NCBI RefSeq assembly: GCF_030814435.1
Contig: NZ_JAUSUW010000006.1
Span: forward strand, 1-64,000
Reading direction: 5' to 3'
Length of the DNA stretch: 64,000 nucleotides
Origin: Peteryoungia aggregata LMG 23059
Lineage (GTDB): Bacteria > Pseudomonadota > Alphaproteobacteria > Rhizobiales > Rhizobiaceae
Part shown: one piece after another, positions 12,274-20,893 of the stretch
How positions within the stretch are numbered: position 1 is the first letter of the stretch
Layout: every line of letters begins with the position of its first letter
The notes under the pieces: model-generated
Database searches by the model: none
Seen by the model: the letters and a program-made list of their open reading frames with translations, nothing else
Told to the model about the DNA's origin: nothing
Position numbers and translations under genes: made by a program

Positions 12274-13380
12274 TTACTGGACGTTGGCGCCGACGACGCT
12301 GTCCCAGCCGCCGACAACGGCAGCCTTGTTGGCGTCGACTTCTTCGAGCGTCGGGAAGTAGGCCTTTTCGTAGGATTCAGCCGGCGGCAGGGCGTCGAGC
12401 AGGTCCTGCGGAACCTTGCCAGCCTTGACCATGGCGTTGAAGCGGGCCGGGTGGCAGTAACCCTTCAGCCAGCCGAGCTGACCTTCGTCGGAGTACAGGT
12501 GCTCCATCCACAGCTTTGCAGCGTTCGGATGCGGTGCGTAAGCAGAGATGCCCTGGACGTAGACGCCGGCCAGAACGCTCGACGTCGGAACGACGACTTC
12601 GACCGGCGGGTTGCCAGCGAGCGTGTCACGGGCCGAAAGCGCATTGTAGTCCCACATGACGACGATCGGGGTCGCGCCCTGTGCGAGCGTGCCCGACTTG
12701 CCGATGACCGGAACGAAGTTGCCGGCCTTGTTCAGTTCGGCGAAGTACTTCAGACCGGCTTCGCCAGCGTCCTTGCCGGCAGCTGCGCCCGATGCCATGC
12801 CGGCTGCGAGAACGCCGAGGATGGCCTGGTTGGAAGCGCGCGGGTCACCTGCGAGAGCAACCTGACCGGCGTATTCCGGCTTCGTCAGATCGGCCCAGTC
12901 CTTCGGCGTGTTGGTGACGAGGTCCTTGTTCACCAGGAAGGACATGACGCCGTAGTAGTCGCCGTACCAGTAGCCTTCAGCGTCCTTGATGTTGTCCGGG
13001 ATTTCGTCCCAGGTGGAGACCTTGTAAGGCTGCAGCAGGCCTTCGGCCTTCATCTGCGGACCGAAAGCGAGACCGACGTCAACGACGTCAGGAGCCTGCG
13101 GGCCCTTGTTGTCCTTGTTGGCCTTGATGGCTTCGACTTCGTCAGCCGAACCAGCATCCGGGTTCAGTTCGTTGACGGTGATTTCCGGATACTTCTTCTT
13201 GAAGGCGTCGATCACGGCGCCGTAGCCGCACCAGTCGTGGGGCAGGGCGATGGTGGTCAGCATGCCTTCCTTCTTGGCGGCTTCGATCAGCTCGGCGCTC
13301 GGCTCGGCGTAAGCAACAGCCGAGCTCGTCATGACCAGTGCGGTCGTGAGCGACAGGAATTTACGAATGGTCTTGGTCAC
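12274..13380 (-). CDS. ABC transporter periplasmic substrate-binding protein
   Basis: First gene of the transporter operon, 368 aa. I chose GTG 13380 because AGAGGAGAA lies seven bases before it and it yields a clean Sec signal peptide (KTIRKFLSLTTALVMTSSAVAYA, about residues 3-25). The mature part is an extracellular solute-binding protein of the polyamine/iron-type cluster: KKEGMLTTIALPHDW near the N-terminus, VVDVGLAFGPQ, and the C-terminal segment with paired helices. It binds the transported solute in the periplasm and delivers it to the permeases. The RpiR-type regulator gene lies immediately upstream on the same strand. Confidence 0.92.
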   Translation of the reverse strand: MTKTIRKFLSLTTALVMTSSAVAYAEPSAELIEAAKKEGMLTTIALPHDWCGYGAVIDAFKKKYPEITVNELNPDAGSADEVEAIKANKDNKGPQAPDVVDVGLAFGPQMKAEGLLQPYKVSTWDEIPDNIKDAEGYWYGDYYGVMSFLVNKDLVTNTPKDWADLTKPEYAGQVALAGDPRASNQAILGVLAAGMASGAAAGKDAGEAGLKYFAELNKAGNFVPVIGKSGTLAQGATPIVVMWDYNALSARDTLAGNPPVEVVVPTSSVLAGVYVQGISAYAPHPNAAKLWMEHLYSDEGQLGWLKGYCHPARFNAMVKAGKVPQDLLDALPPAESYEKAYFPTLEEVDANKAAVVGGWDSVVGANVQ

Positions 13381-13531
13381 TGTGGTTCTCCTCTGAGGTT
13401 TGGCAGCGATGCGGTTCACTTAGGTGCGCTGTGTTATGGTTATGTGACGGATGACTTCGCTGCCGGTTCTTCTTTGCAGTCGTGTGTCGCGTCATCCAGA
13501 AAATGGTTCCTCCATTTCGTCGGGTTGCTCC

Positions 13532-14401
13532 TCATCGGGGTCTTCTAAACAGGCGTGCCTGCTCAAACAGACCCTCAAGGGTATTCATGCGCTCGCGCGT
13601 CTCGTCCCAGGACGAGCTCTGCACGGCTTCGATCAGGGCTTCCACGACGAACAGCGTCACCACGGAGCTGTCCCATGCCGAGGGTGCCTCTATATGGAGC
13701 TTGAAACAGTGCCGGGCATGCTGTGCTACCGGCGACATCCACTGGTCCGTAAACACAATGATCTGAACGCCATTGGCGCGCGCGACTTCGGCGAGCGTCG
13801 TGAGGTCGGCCTCGTAGCGGCGGATGTCAAAGATCACCAGAACGTCTCCGTCCTGCATGTTGAGCACATGCTGCGGCCACGAACTGGCATTCGACGACAT
13901 CAAGGTCGTGCGCGGCCGGATGACCTGCATGTGGGTGAAGAAGTATTCCGCAAGTGCGCCGGTGATGCGTCCGCCGACGAAATAGAGATTGCGGTTGCGG
14001 TCACCGATGAGGCGGGCGGCATCATCGAATGTTGCCGTCTTCAACTCACCGAGAGACGAGCGGAGATTGGCCATGACCGCTTCTGCAAAGCGGTTGAGGA
14101 TGTGGCGGTTCGGTGCGTTCGCTGCCCAGCGGTCGTGTTTGGTGATCGGGTTGGAGATCGTTGCCTCAAGTTCGAGGTGTAGATGGGCCTGAAATTCCGG
14201 GTAGCCCTTGTAACCGAGCTTTTGCACCATACGGGCAACCGTCGGGGTCGAGACGCCGGCGTTTTCGGCAACGGTCGTTATGCTCCCCAGTCCTGACACA
14301 GGGTAGTTGTTCAGCAGGCTCTCTGCCAGCTGCCGTTCGGCACGCGTCAGCCCGTCAAAATGGGCATGGATCACGTCCGACACCGTGGTCGACGCATTCA
14401 T
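13532..14401 (-). CDS. MurR/RpiR-family transcriptional regulator
   Basis: A 289-aa two-domain regulator. The N-terminal HTH_6 domain (about 1-77) contains LTRAERQLAESLL and the recognition region AENAGVSTPTVARMVQKLG. The C-terminal SIS domain (about 125-260) has DRNRNLYFVGGRITGALAEY and GDVLVIFDIRRYEADL, where a phosphosugar-like or other effector binds. It sits between the ABC operon (same strand) and the amidohydrolase/TRAP genes (opposite strand), ideally placed to control both. Two inverted copies of a 16-bp motif lie in its divergent promoter region. The ATG at 14401 is my choice; a TTG three bases upstream is possible. Confidence 0.9.
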   Translation of the reverse strand: MNASTTVSDVIHAHFDGLTRAERQLAESLLNNYPVSGLGSITTVAENAGVSTPTVARMVQKLGYKGYPEFQAHLHLELEATISNPITKHDRWAANAPNRHILNRFAEAVMANLRSSLGELKTATFDDAARLIGDRNRNLYFVGGRITGALAEYFFTHMQVIRPRTTLMSSNASSWPQHVLNMQDGDVLVIFDIRRYEADLTTLAEVARANGVQIIVFTDQWMSPVAQHARHCFKLHIEAPSAWDSSVVTLFVVEALIEAVQSSSWDETRERMNTLEGLFEQARLFRRPR

Positions 14402-14488
14402 CAAGAACCGATTGACTCCCCTCAAGCTGGTCTGTTGCCAGCTTTTTTTGGATTAAGCCTCGCTGTCACAATTGAGTCAACCGCCCCT

Positions 14489-14504
14489 TGAAGAGAATTT
14501 TTCA
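14489..14504 (+). promoter_or_regulatory. Candidate RpiR operator, copy 1
   Basis: TGAAGAGAATTTTTCA, an imperfect palindrome. Copy 2 at 14531-14546, read on the opposite strand, matches it at 14 of 16 positions. It lies between the regulator start (14401) and the divergent amidohydrolase (14586). Confidence 0.6.
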
Positions 14505-14530
14505 GTAGCGGATTGACAGATGCTTAACCG

Positions 14531-14546
14531 TGAAGAATTCTCTTCG
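14531..14546 (-). promoter_or_regulatory. Candidate RpiR operator, copy 2
   Basis: Read on the minus strand this is CGAAGAGAATTCTTCA, an inverted second copy of the motif at 14489-14504, with 26 bp between the copies. A TTGACA at 14513-14518 lies between the two copies, which would place them across the -35 and -10 regions of an amidohydrolase promoter. Confidence 0.6.
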
Positions 14547-14585
14547 AAAATAGATTGGGCCAAAGAGCCCGGGGGAACAATCAGC

Positions 14586-15356
14586 ATGCTCTTGAGGTCG
14601 GGGATCCTGACGGCGTCTGACGGTGAGGCTGTCGCGCTTGAGAATGCGACGGCGGCAAGCGGCGTCGTGCTTGTCTGCGAGCATGCGTCCTCGCTTCTCC
14701 CGCCATCGGCGGGTGACCTTGGACTTTCACCGGAAGCGCTTTCCAGCCACATCGCCTGGGACCCCGGCGCTCTTGCGATTGCAGGGCGTCTGTCGACGGC
14801 ACTCGACGGATTGCTGGTGCACCAGCGCTTCTCGCGGCTCATCTATGACTGCAACCGTCCACCGGAATCGCCTGCGGCGATGCCGGAGAAGAGCGAGATC
14901 TACGAGATCCCCGGCAACCGGGACCTCGGTCCCGCAGAGCGTTATGCGCGAACGGCTGCGCTCTACATCCCGTTTCACGATCGGTTAGCCGCCGAAATCA
15001 CCCGACTTCAGGGGGCTGGGCTGCAGCCGGTCATCGTGACCGTCCATACGTTCACGCCCGTTTACTTCGGCAAGCCGAGAGAGGTCGAGATCGGCATTCT
15101 TCACGATGCCGACAGCCGCCTGGCCGATGCAATGCTCGAGGCATCGAAGAGTGGTCCCTACAGGGTTGAGCGCAATTCGCCCTATGGGCCGGAAGATGGC
15201 GTCACCCATACGCTGCGCCTGCATGCGATACCGCAGGGCCTTGCCAATGTGATGATCGAGGTCCGCAACGATCTCGTTCGCGATTCTGCCGGTGTGGAGG
15301 CTGTGGCTTCCTATCTCGCGGACTTGATTTCGAAAGCGCTCGAAAGGGCCGCATAA
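14586..15356 (+). CDS. N-formylglutamate amidohydrolase family protein
   Basis: A 256-aa metal-dependent amidohydrolase of the FGase family (HutG-like). Recognisable segments are GVVLVCEHASSLLP (metal-binding Glu-His), SRLIYDCNRPPE, VTVHTFTPVYFG and VMIEVRNDLV. Family members hydrolyse N-acyl glutamate amides. Here no histidine-degradation genes are near; instead a gamma-glutamyl-ligase-like gene is encoded downstream, so hydrolysis of a gamma-glutamyl amide is a plausible alternative. ATG 14586 is preferred because GGGGGAA lies about nine bases before it; an earlier in-frame ATG at 14520 overlaps the candidate promoter. It is the first gene of the divergent operon leading into the TRAP transporter. 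Confidence 0.85.
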   Translation: MLLRSGILTASDGEAVALENATAASGVVLVCEHASSLLPPSAGDLGLSPEALSSHIAWDPGALAIAGRLSTALDGLLVHQRFSRLIYDCNRPPESPAAMPEKSEIYEIPGNRDLGPAERYARTAALYIPFHDRLAAEITRLQGAGLQPVIVTVHTFTPVYFGKPREVEIGILHDADSRLADAMLEASKSGPYRVERNSPYGPEDGVTHTLRLHAIPQGLANVMIEVRNDLVRDSAGVEAVASYLADLISKALERAA

Positions 15357-15464
15357 CTATTTCCAGCCGCTGGTCAAACCAAAAAAGTCAATGAGGGAAC
15401 GGATGCCGGCACATGAAAGCATTGAAAAAGGACTGCCAAAGCGGTCCGGGGCAGCGGTAGCCTG

Positions 15465-15974
15465 ATGCCGCAAGCCCTGCAAACCTATGTCCGTGTCGTC
15501 GACGCCTTCAATCGCCGCGTCGGTCGGATCGTCATGTATGGCGTCTTCGTCATGATGGGCATCCTGCTTTATTCCTCGCTGTCGAAGAGCATGTTTCTAC
15601 CGGCACATTGGACGCTGGAAATGGCGCAGTTCGTCATGGCCGGTTACTACCTGCTCGGCGGCGCCTATTCGCTTCAGCTCGATAGCCATGTGCGCATGGA
15701 TCTGCTTTACGGCCGCTGGTCGCCGAGGACAAAGGCCGTCGTGGACGTGATCACGATCATGATGCTCTTCGTCTACCTGTTCTTCCTGCTCTGGGGTGGA
15801 GTGTCGAGCACGACCTACGCCGTTCAATATGGTGAGACGAGCTATTCCTCCTGGTCGCCCTACATGGCGCCCATCAAGATTGTTATGGTGATCGGTATCT
15901 TCCTCACCTTCCTGCAGGCCACCTCGATCCTGATCAAGGACCTTGCAATCGCGATGGAGAGGCCGATCGCATGA
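15465..15974 (+). CDS. TRAP transporter small membrane subunit (DctQ)
   Basis: A 169-aa inner-membrane protein with four predicted helices, consistent with the DctQ subunit that pairs with DctM in Na+-coupled import. GGAYSLQLDSHVRMDLLYGRW is the conserved cytoplasmic loop (I quote the start and core only: DSHVRMDLLYGR). Its stop overlaps the DctM start by four bases (ATGA), so the two are coupled. It lies 108 bp after the amidohydrolase gene. Confidence 0.92.
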   Translation: MPQALQTYVRVVDAFNRRVGRIVMYGVFVMMGILLYSSLSKSMFLPAHWTLEMAQFVMAGYYLLGGAYSLQLDSHVRMDLLYGRWSPRTKAVVDVITIMMLFVYLFFLLWGGVSSTTYAVQYGETSYSSWSPYMAPIKIVMVIGIFLTFLQATSILIKDLAIAMERPIA

Positions 15975-17320
15975 GTGATTTCCTCGGCTATGAAATGATC
16001 GCGCTCCTGATGTTCTCATCGATGATGATGTCGATGCTGACAGGGCAGCGCGTGTTTGCGACGATCGGTTTCGTCGGCGTCGTTGCCGCCGCCGTGCTCT
16101 GGGGCAATGGTGGCTTCGAGATGGGCTTCTCGGCCGGCATGAAGCTGATGAAGTGGTATCCGCTGCTGACGCTGCCGCTGTTCATCTATATGGGCTACAT
16201 GCTTTCGGAATCGGGCATTGCGGAAGATCTCTACAAGGCCTTCCACGTCTGGTTCGGCGGCATGCCGGGTGGTCTTGCGATCGGTACGATCGGACTGATG
16301 GTCGTGATCTCGGCGATGAACGGGCTCTCGGTTGCGGGCATGGCAATCGGCGCGTCGATTGCGCTGCCCGAATTGCTGCGCCGTGGCTACGACAAGATCA
16401 TGGTCTCCGGTGTCATTCAGGCCGGAAGTTCGCTCGGGATCCTCATTCCGCCGAGCGTGGTGCTGGTGCTTTACGGCATGATTGCGCGCCAGCCGGTCAG
16501 CCAGCTGTGGCTTGCGGGCGTCTTCCCGGGGCTGCTGCTCGCGACCCTGTTCTGTATCTACATCTACATCCGTTGCCGCCTCAATCCGGCGCTCGGCCCC
16601 GCCCTTCCCAAGGAAGAGCGCGACATGCCGATGCGCGAGAAATTGAAACTGCTGCAGGCGGGCATCCTGCCGTTCCTCATCTTCTTCCTGATGATGGGTC
16701 TCTTTCTGATGGGCATCACCAGCCTTGTGGAAAGCTCTGCCGTCGGTGCGCTCGGTGCGCTCTTCGCCGCCTGGTACAAAGGCCGCCTGACCAAGGCGGT
16801 GTGGAACCGGGTGCTGGAGCAGACGCTCGGCATCTCCTGCATGTTCATGTGGATCATTCTGGCGGCCCTCTGCTTCGGCGCCGTCTTCGACGGTCTGGGG
16901 GCTGTGAAGGCGATCGAGAACCTGCTGGTCAATGATATCGGTCTGACACCCTGGCAGATCCTGATCATGATGCAGCTGTCGTTCCTGGTGATGGGGGCCT
17001 TCCTCGACGACACGGCCATGCTGGTCATCGTCGCGCCGCTCTACATTCCGCTGGTCGGCAAGCTCGATCTGGGTGTCGAGAACGCGCTCATCTGGTACGG
17101 CGTCCTCTACACGATCACCTGCCAGATCGCCTACATGACACCGCCCTTCGGCTACAATCTCTTCCTCATGAAGGCGATGGCGCCGCCCGATTTCCGGTTG
17201 ATCGACATCTATCGGTCGGTCGTGCCCTTCGTGCTGATCATGCTGCTCGGCATGGTGATCATCATGATCTTCCCGCAGATTGCGACCTGGCTGCCGAGCC
17301 AGATCTATCTCAGAGGTTAG
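15971..17320 (+). CDS. TRAP transporter large permease (DctM)
   Basis: A 449-aa channel subunit with about 12 hydrophobic segments. Family landmarks include LTGQRVFATIGFVG near the N-terminus, PLFIYMGYMLSESGIA, GSSLGILIPPSVVLVLYG and CQIAYMTPPFGYNLFLMK. TRAP systems usually import carboxylates or other solutes with a carboxylate or polar head. A small hairpin (GGCCCG / CGGGCC, 17337-17353) follows, before the binding-protein gene. Confidence 0.95.
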   Translation: MSDFLGYEMIALLMFSSMMMSMLTGQRVFATIGFVGVVAAAVLWGNGGFEMGFSAGMKLMKWYPLLTLPLFIYMGYMLSESGIAEDLYKAFHVWFGGMPGGLAIGTIGLMVVISAMNGLSVAGMAIGASIALPELLRRGYDKIMVSGVIQAGSSLGILIPPSVVLVLYGMIARQPVSQLWLAGVFPGLLLATLFCIYIYIRCRLNPALGPALPKEERDMPMREKLKLLQAGILPFLIFFLMMGLFLMGITSLVESSAVGALGALFAAWYKGRLTKAVWNRVLEQTLGISCMFMWIILAALCFGAVFDGLGAVKAIENLLVNDIGLTPWQILIMMQLSFLVMGAFLDDTAMLVIVAPLYIPLVGKLDLGVENALIWYGVLYTITCQIAYMTPPFGYNLFLMKAMAPPDFRLIDIYRSVVPFVLIMLLGMVIIMIFPQIATWLPSQIYLRG

Positions 17321-17424
17321 CGTTCGAATGACAAGAGGCCCGGCAAACGGGCCCGGCACCAGGACTACCCGTCGGACCTCAGGGATGGCGGGTTTGAAGA
17401 GAAACGAAAACAGAGGGAAACGAA

Positions 17425-18465
17425 ATGACCAACAGCAGACGTTCATTCCTGAAGACGGCCGCCATGGCGACCCCCGCCGTTCTGGCAGCCCCTTATGTCA
17501 AAGCCCAGAATGCCAAGATCACCTGGCGCCTGCAGACCTATGCCGGTGCGGCACTCGCCGAATTCGTCATCCGGCCTGCCGTCGACGCCTTCAACAAGGC
17601 GGCCAATGGCGAGATGGAAATCCAGCTCTTCACGGCTGACCAGCTGGTTCCGACCGGCGAACTGTTCCGCGCCATGCAGGCCGGCACGATCGATGCCGTC
17701 CAGTCGGACGACGATTCGATGAACTCGCCTGTTGATATCAAGGTCTTCGGCGGCTACTTCCCGTTCGCCTCGCGCTACAGCCTCGACGTGCCGACGCTGT
17801 TTTACGAATACGGTCTCGCCGAGATCTGGGACGAAGCCTATACGGAAGTCGGCGTGAAGTGGCTGTCGGCCGGCGCCTGGGATCCGTGCAACTTTGCCAC
17901 CAACAAGCCGATCACCAAGCTCGACGATCTGAAGGGCCTGCGCGTCTTCACCTTCCCGACGGCCGGTCAGTTCCTGTCGCAGTTCGGCGTCGTGCCGGTC
18001 ACCATTCCGTTCGAAGACGTGCCGGTCGCCATGCAGACCGGTGAAATCGATGCGATCGCCTGGTCCGGCATCACGGAAGTCTTCACCTCTGGCTGGGTGG
18101 ATGTGACCAAATACTTCCTCACCAACAACGTCTCTGGCGGCTGGGCGGGTTCGTTCTTTGCCAATGCCGACCGCTGGAAGGAAGTGCCGCCGCATCTGCA
18201 GACCCTCTGGCAGATGTGCATGGATTCCTCCCACTACAAGCGCCTGCACTGGTACTGGGGTGGCGAAGCCCGGCTTCGTGCAGAAGGTGGCCGTCTCGAA
18301 CTCACCAGCATCCCGGATGCCGAATGGAAGACCGTCGAAGATGCAGCGCATGTCTTCTGGGAGGAGGTTGCCAAGCAGACCCCGCGCACCGGCAAGGTCG
18401 TCGAGATCCTGAAGAAGTACAATGCCGACATGGAAAAGGCCGGCAAGCCTTACCGCTACGGCTGA
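17425..18465 (+). CDS. TRAP transporter substrate-binding protein (DctP), Tat signal
   Basis: A 346-aa periplasmic receptor. The leader SRRSFLKTAAMATPAVLAAP is a textbook twin-arginine signal with a VKA-Q type cleavage site, used by the DctP7/TakP-like subgroup. GAWDPCNFATNKPI, LKGLRVFTFPTAGQF and MQTGEIDAIAWSGITEV are typical of DctP folds; the Arg in LRVF normally salt-bridges the ligand carboxylate. GAGGGAAACGAA precedes the ATG. The ligand is therefore probably an acid, possibly a 2-oxoacid, distinct from the amine suggested for the ABC importer. Confidence 0.93.
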   Translation: MTNSRRSFLKTAAMATPAVLAAPYVKAQNAKITWRLQTYAGAALAEFVIRPAVDAFNKAANGEMEIQLFTADQLVPTGELFRAMQAGTIDAVQSDDDSMNSPVDIKVFGGYFPFASRYSLDVPTLFYEYGLAEIWDEAYTEVGVKWLSAGAWDPCNFATNKPITKLDDLKGLRVFTFPTAGQFLSQFGVVPVTIPFEDVPVAMQTGEIDAIAWSGITEVFTSGWVDVTKYFLTNNVSGGWAGSFFANADRWKEVPPHLQTLWQMCMDSSHYKRLHWYWGGEARLRAEGGRLELTSIPDAEWKTVEDAAHVFWEEVAKQTPRTGKVVEILKKYNADMEKAGKPYRYG

Positions 18466-18477
18466 TCAACAGAAGCG

Positions 18478-18502
18478 GTGGCCCGGCGTTTCGCCGGGTC
18501 AC
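18478..18502 (+). other. Intercistronic hairpin before the ligase gene
   Basis: GTG-CCCGGCG arms pair with CGCCGGG-CAC around a three-base loop, with one internal mismatch. No T run follows. It probably stabilises the TRAP binding-protein mRNA end or limits read-through into the next gene. Confidence 0.5.
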
Positions 18503-18551
18503 CATCATAAACAAGACGGCATGAGCCAAGCGCTGCCCTGGGAACACCGAG

Positions 18552-19919
18552 ATGACCACTTACACATTCGAAGATCTGAAAAAGGACGTCACTGAGGGAC
18601 GCATCGACACGGTTCTGGCGTGTCAGGTGGACATGCAGGGCCGTTTGATGGGCAAGCGCTTTCAGGCAGAGTTCTTCGTCGAGAGCGCCTGGAAGGAAAC
18701 GCATAGCTGCAACTATCTGCTGGCGACCGACATGGAGATGGAAACGGTCTCCGGCTACAAGGCAACCAGCTGGGAGAAGGGTTACGGCGACTACACGATG
18801 AAGCCCGATCTTTCGACGCTGCGTCGGATTCCCTGGCTCGAAGGTACGGCGCTTGTTCTTTGCGACATGCTCGACCATGCCACTCATGCCGAGGTGCCGC
18901 ATTCGCCGCGCGCGATCCTGAAGAAGCAGGTCGCCCGGCTTGAGGCCATGGGCATGAAGGCCTTCATGGCGACCGAACTCGAATTTTTCCTCTTCGACCA
19001 GACCTATGACGAGGCGCGGCTTTCCGGCTATCGCGACCTGAAAATGGTCTCGGGCTATAACGAGGATTACCACATCTTCCAGACGACCAAGGAAGAGGGC
19101 GTCATGCGGGCGATCCGCAAGGGGTTGCAGGGGGCGGGTATCCCCGTCGAGAATTCCAAGGGTGAGGCATCCGCCGGCCAGGAAGAGATCAACGTCCGCT
19201 ATGCCGACGTGCTCACCATGGCCGACCGGCATGTGATCATCAAGAATGGCTGCAAGGAGATTGCCTGGTCGAAGGGCAAGGCGATCACCTTCCTTGCCAA
19301 GTGGCATTACAATGCCGCAGGCTCCTCGTCGCATATCCACCAGTCGCTGTGGTCTGCCGATGGCCAGACGCCGCTGTTCTTCGACAAGGACGGTCAATAC
19401 GGCATGTCGGAGACCATGAAGCACTATATGGCCGGGCTTCTGGCCCATGCCGGCGAGTTCACCTATTTCCTGGCGCCCTATATCAATTCCTACAAGCGCT
19501 TCGTCGCGGGCACCTTTGCACCGACCAAGGCGATCTGGTCGAAGGACAATCGCACCGCCGGCTACCGCCTGTGCGGCGAGGCGAGCAAGGGCATCCGCGT
19601 CGAATGCCGCGTCGGCGGCTCCGACCTCAACCCCTATCTTGCCATGGCTGCCCTTCTGGCCGCCGGCATCGACGGGATCGAGAAGAAGATGGCGCTGGAG
19701 CCGGAATTCTCGGGCGACGCCTATGGTGCGCAGGGCGCCCGCGAAATTCCAAGGACACTGCGGGCGGCCGCCGAAACGCTTCGCGGTTCGGCCATGCTGC
19801 GGGCCGCTTTCGGCGATGACGTGGTGGATCATTATGTAAGGGCTGCCGAGTGGGAGCAGGAAGAATATGACCGTCGGATTACCGACTGGGAGGTGGCGCG
19901 CGGGTTTGAACGAGCTTGA
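18552..19919 (+). CDS. Glutamine-synthetase-like gamma-glutamyl ligase
   Basis: A 455-aa protein of the GS-I fold but of the GlnA-like branch that includes PuuA, IpuC and gamma-glutamylethanolamide synthetase (GlnA4), which attach glutamate to an amine using ATP. Core residues are kept: Glu142/Glu144 (TELEFF), ASAGQEEIN around 207-213 (metal ligands), His261/His263 (SSSHIHQSLW), SYKRFVAGTFAP, and ECRVGGSDLNPYLA. The GS-typical GQHE is GQEE here, and no adenylylation tyrosine motif is evident; both argue against housekeeping glutamine synthesis. Downstream aldehyde and alcohol dehydrogenases and the upstream amidohydrolase point to a glutamylated amino-alcohol or amine pathway. The exact amine is unknown. 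Confidence 0.88.
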   Translation: MTTYTFEDLKKDVTEGRIDTVLACQVDMQGRLMGKRFQAEFFVESAWKETHSCNYLLATDMEMETVSGYKATSWEKGYGDYTMKPDLSTLRRIPWLEGTALVLCDMLDHATHAEVPHSPRAILKKQVARLEAMGMKAFMATELEFFLFDQTYDEARLSGYRDLKMVSGYNEDYHIFQTTKEEGVMRAIRKGLQGAGIPVENSKGEASAGQEEINVRYADVLTMADRHVIIKNGCKEIAWSKGKAITFLAKWHYNAAGSSSHIHQSLWSADGQTPLFFDKDGQYGMSETMKHYMAGLLAHAGEFTYFLAPYINSYKRFVAGTFAPTKAIWSKDNRTAGYRLCGEASKGIRVECRVGGSDLNPYLAMAALLAAGIDGIEKKMALEPEFSGDAYGAQGAREIPRTLRAAAETLRGSAMLRAAFGDDVVDHYVRAAEWEQEEYDRRITDWEVARGFERA

Positions 19920-19946
19920 GATAATCGCACTTACTCTGTGGTGGAT

Positions 19947-19962
19947 TGTTGAAAAATCAACA
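19947..19962. promoter_or_regulatory. Palindrome upstream of the antitoxin gene
   Basis: Perfect arms TGTTGA and TCAACA around AAAA, 39 bp before the antitoxin start. HTH antitoxins usually bind such palindromes to repress their own operon, so this is the likely autoregulatory operator. Confidence 0.55.
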
Positions 19963-20001
19963 TCGTGATACGTTTCCGGATGTCGAGATGGAGGTATTGT
20001 G

Positions 20002-20484
20002 ATGGCGATCGACAGCGAATGGTTCTACCGCGAGCTTGAGCGCAAGGGGGCATCGGCTCGGGAACTGGCCGCTTTTCTTGGCCTCGACCCGAGTTCCGTT
20101 TCGCGGATGCTGAAGGGCGACCGCAAAATGAGCGCCGAGGAGCAGGATGCGATTTCCGTCTTTCTTGGGGTGCCTCTTGAGACTGTGGCGATGCACCGCC
20201 GCGGCGACAGCGTTTTCACCGGTTTCGAGGAGGAGAAGCAGAAGCCCTATGAGCTTTATCCCGGCAGCCCGCCCGGCTGGATACCCGCTGGCAAGATGTT
20301 TGGTCCCGACGACATAGTCTACAAGGACGGCAAGCGCTGGATGGAGAAGGACGACGGCACCCTGGTAGAGCTTCATCCGGCCTATGGCTGTATGGCTGGT
20401 ACGATAACCATCATGCCCGGAGTGGATCTGACCGCGCCGATGGACTGGGATGAGGAATGGGGCGAGAAGCTCTACAATGAGTAG
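20002..20484 (+). CDS. XRE-type HTH antitoxin
   Basis: A 160-aa protein. The N-terminal helix-turn-helix (about residues 6-50) includes ASARELAAFLGLDPSSVSRM and KGDRKMSAEEQ. The acidic C-terminal part (about 75-160) is unfamiliar; it has GWIPAGKMFGPDDIVYKDGKR and ends in DWDEEWGEKLYNE, and may wrap around the toxin. GGAGG lies seven bases before ATG 20002. Its last codons overlap the PIN-domain gene by eight bases, the usual antitoxin-first arrangement. The unit sits inside an otherwise catabolic gene row, which suggests insertion. Confidence 0.75.
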   Translation: MAIDSEWFYRELERKGASARELAAFLGLDPSSVSRMLKGDRKMSAEEQDAISVFLGVPLETVAMHRRGDSVFTGFEEEKQKPYELYPGSPPGWIPAGKMFGPDDIVYKDGKRWMEKDDGTLVELHPAYGCMAGTITIMPGVDLTAPMDWDEEWGEKLYNE

Positions 20485-20893
20485 CGGATTTCTGCTCGAC
20501 ACGTGTTTCGTAATCTGGATGTCGCAGCACGGGGAATTGGCGCCGGATTCCTTGCGGATTCTGGGTGAAAGCAGGATACAGATGGTCCCCGTGTTCGTGT
20601 CGTCTGCGACGGCTTGGGAACTGGCCATGTTGCTGTCAAAAGGACGGATTCGGGAGACGCGTGAGGCGGAAGATTGGTATCGCGGCTATTTGCGGGACGG
20701 GGGATTCGTTGAGCAGCAGGTAACTTCCGGGATATTCATCGCGTCCTGTTTCCTGCCGCAGCCGATCCACAAGGACCCTATCGACCGCATCCTGATTGCC
20801 ACGGCGCGGTCCTATGATTTGACGATCGTGACCCGCGACCGCGCCATTCTGACCTATGGCGCGGCGGGTCATGTGAAAGTGCTGGCCTGCTAA
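20477..20893 (+). CDS. PIN-domain ribonuclease toxin (VapC-like)
   Basis: A 138-aa PIN-fold endonuclease; VapC-family toxins cut tRNA or rRNA. The acidic residues are in place: Asp in FLLDTCFV, Glu in ATAWELAML, and Asp residues in HKDPIDRILIA and VTRDRAIL. I set the start at ATG 20477, overlapping the antitoxin end by eight bases; the frame is open nine codons further upstream. A VapC-type toxin with a helix-turn-helix XRE partner, rather than an AbrB, RHH or Phd partner, is the less common pairing. Confidence 0.85.
   Translation: MSSGFLLDTCFVIWMSQHGELAPDSLRILGESRIQMVPVFVSSATAWELAMLLSKGRIRETREAEDWYRGYLRDGGFVEQQVTSGIFIASCFLPQPIHKDPIDRILIATARSYDLTIVTRDRAILTYGAAGHVKVLAC

Noticed and set aside
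16016..17446. Minus-strand open frame across dctM
   Set aside because: Antisense shadow of a conserved permease, rich in His/Asp/Glu/Gln from mirrored hydrophobic codons.
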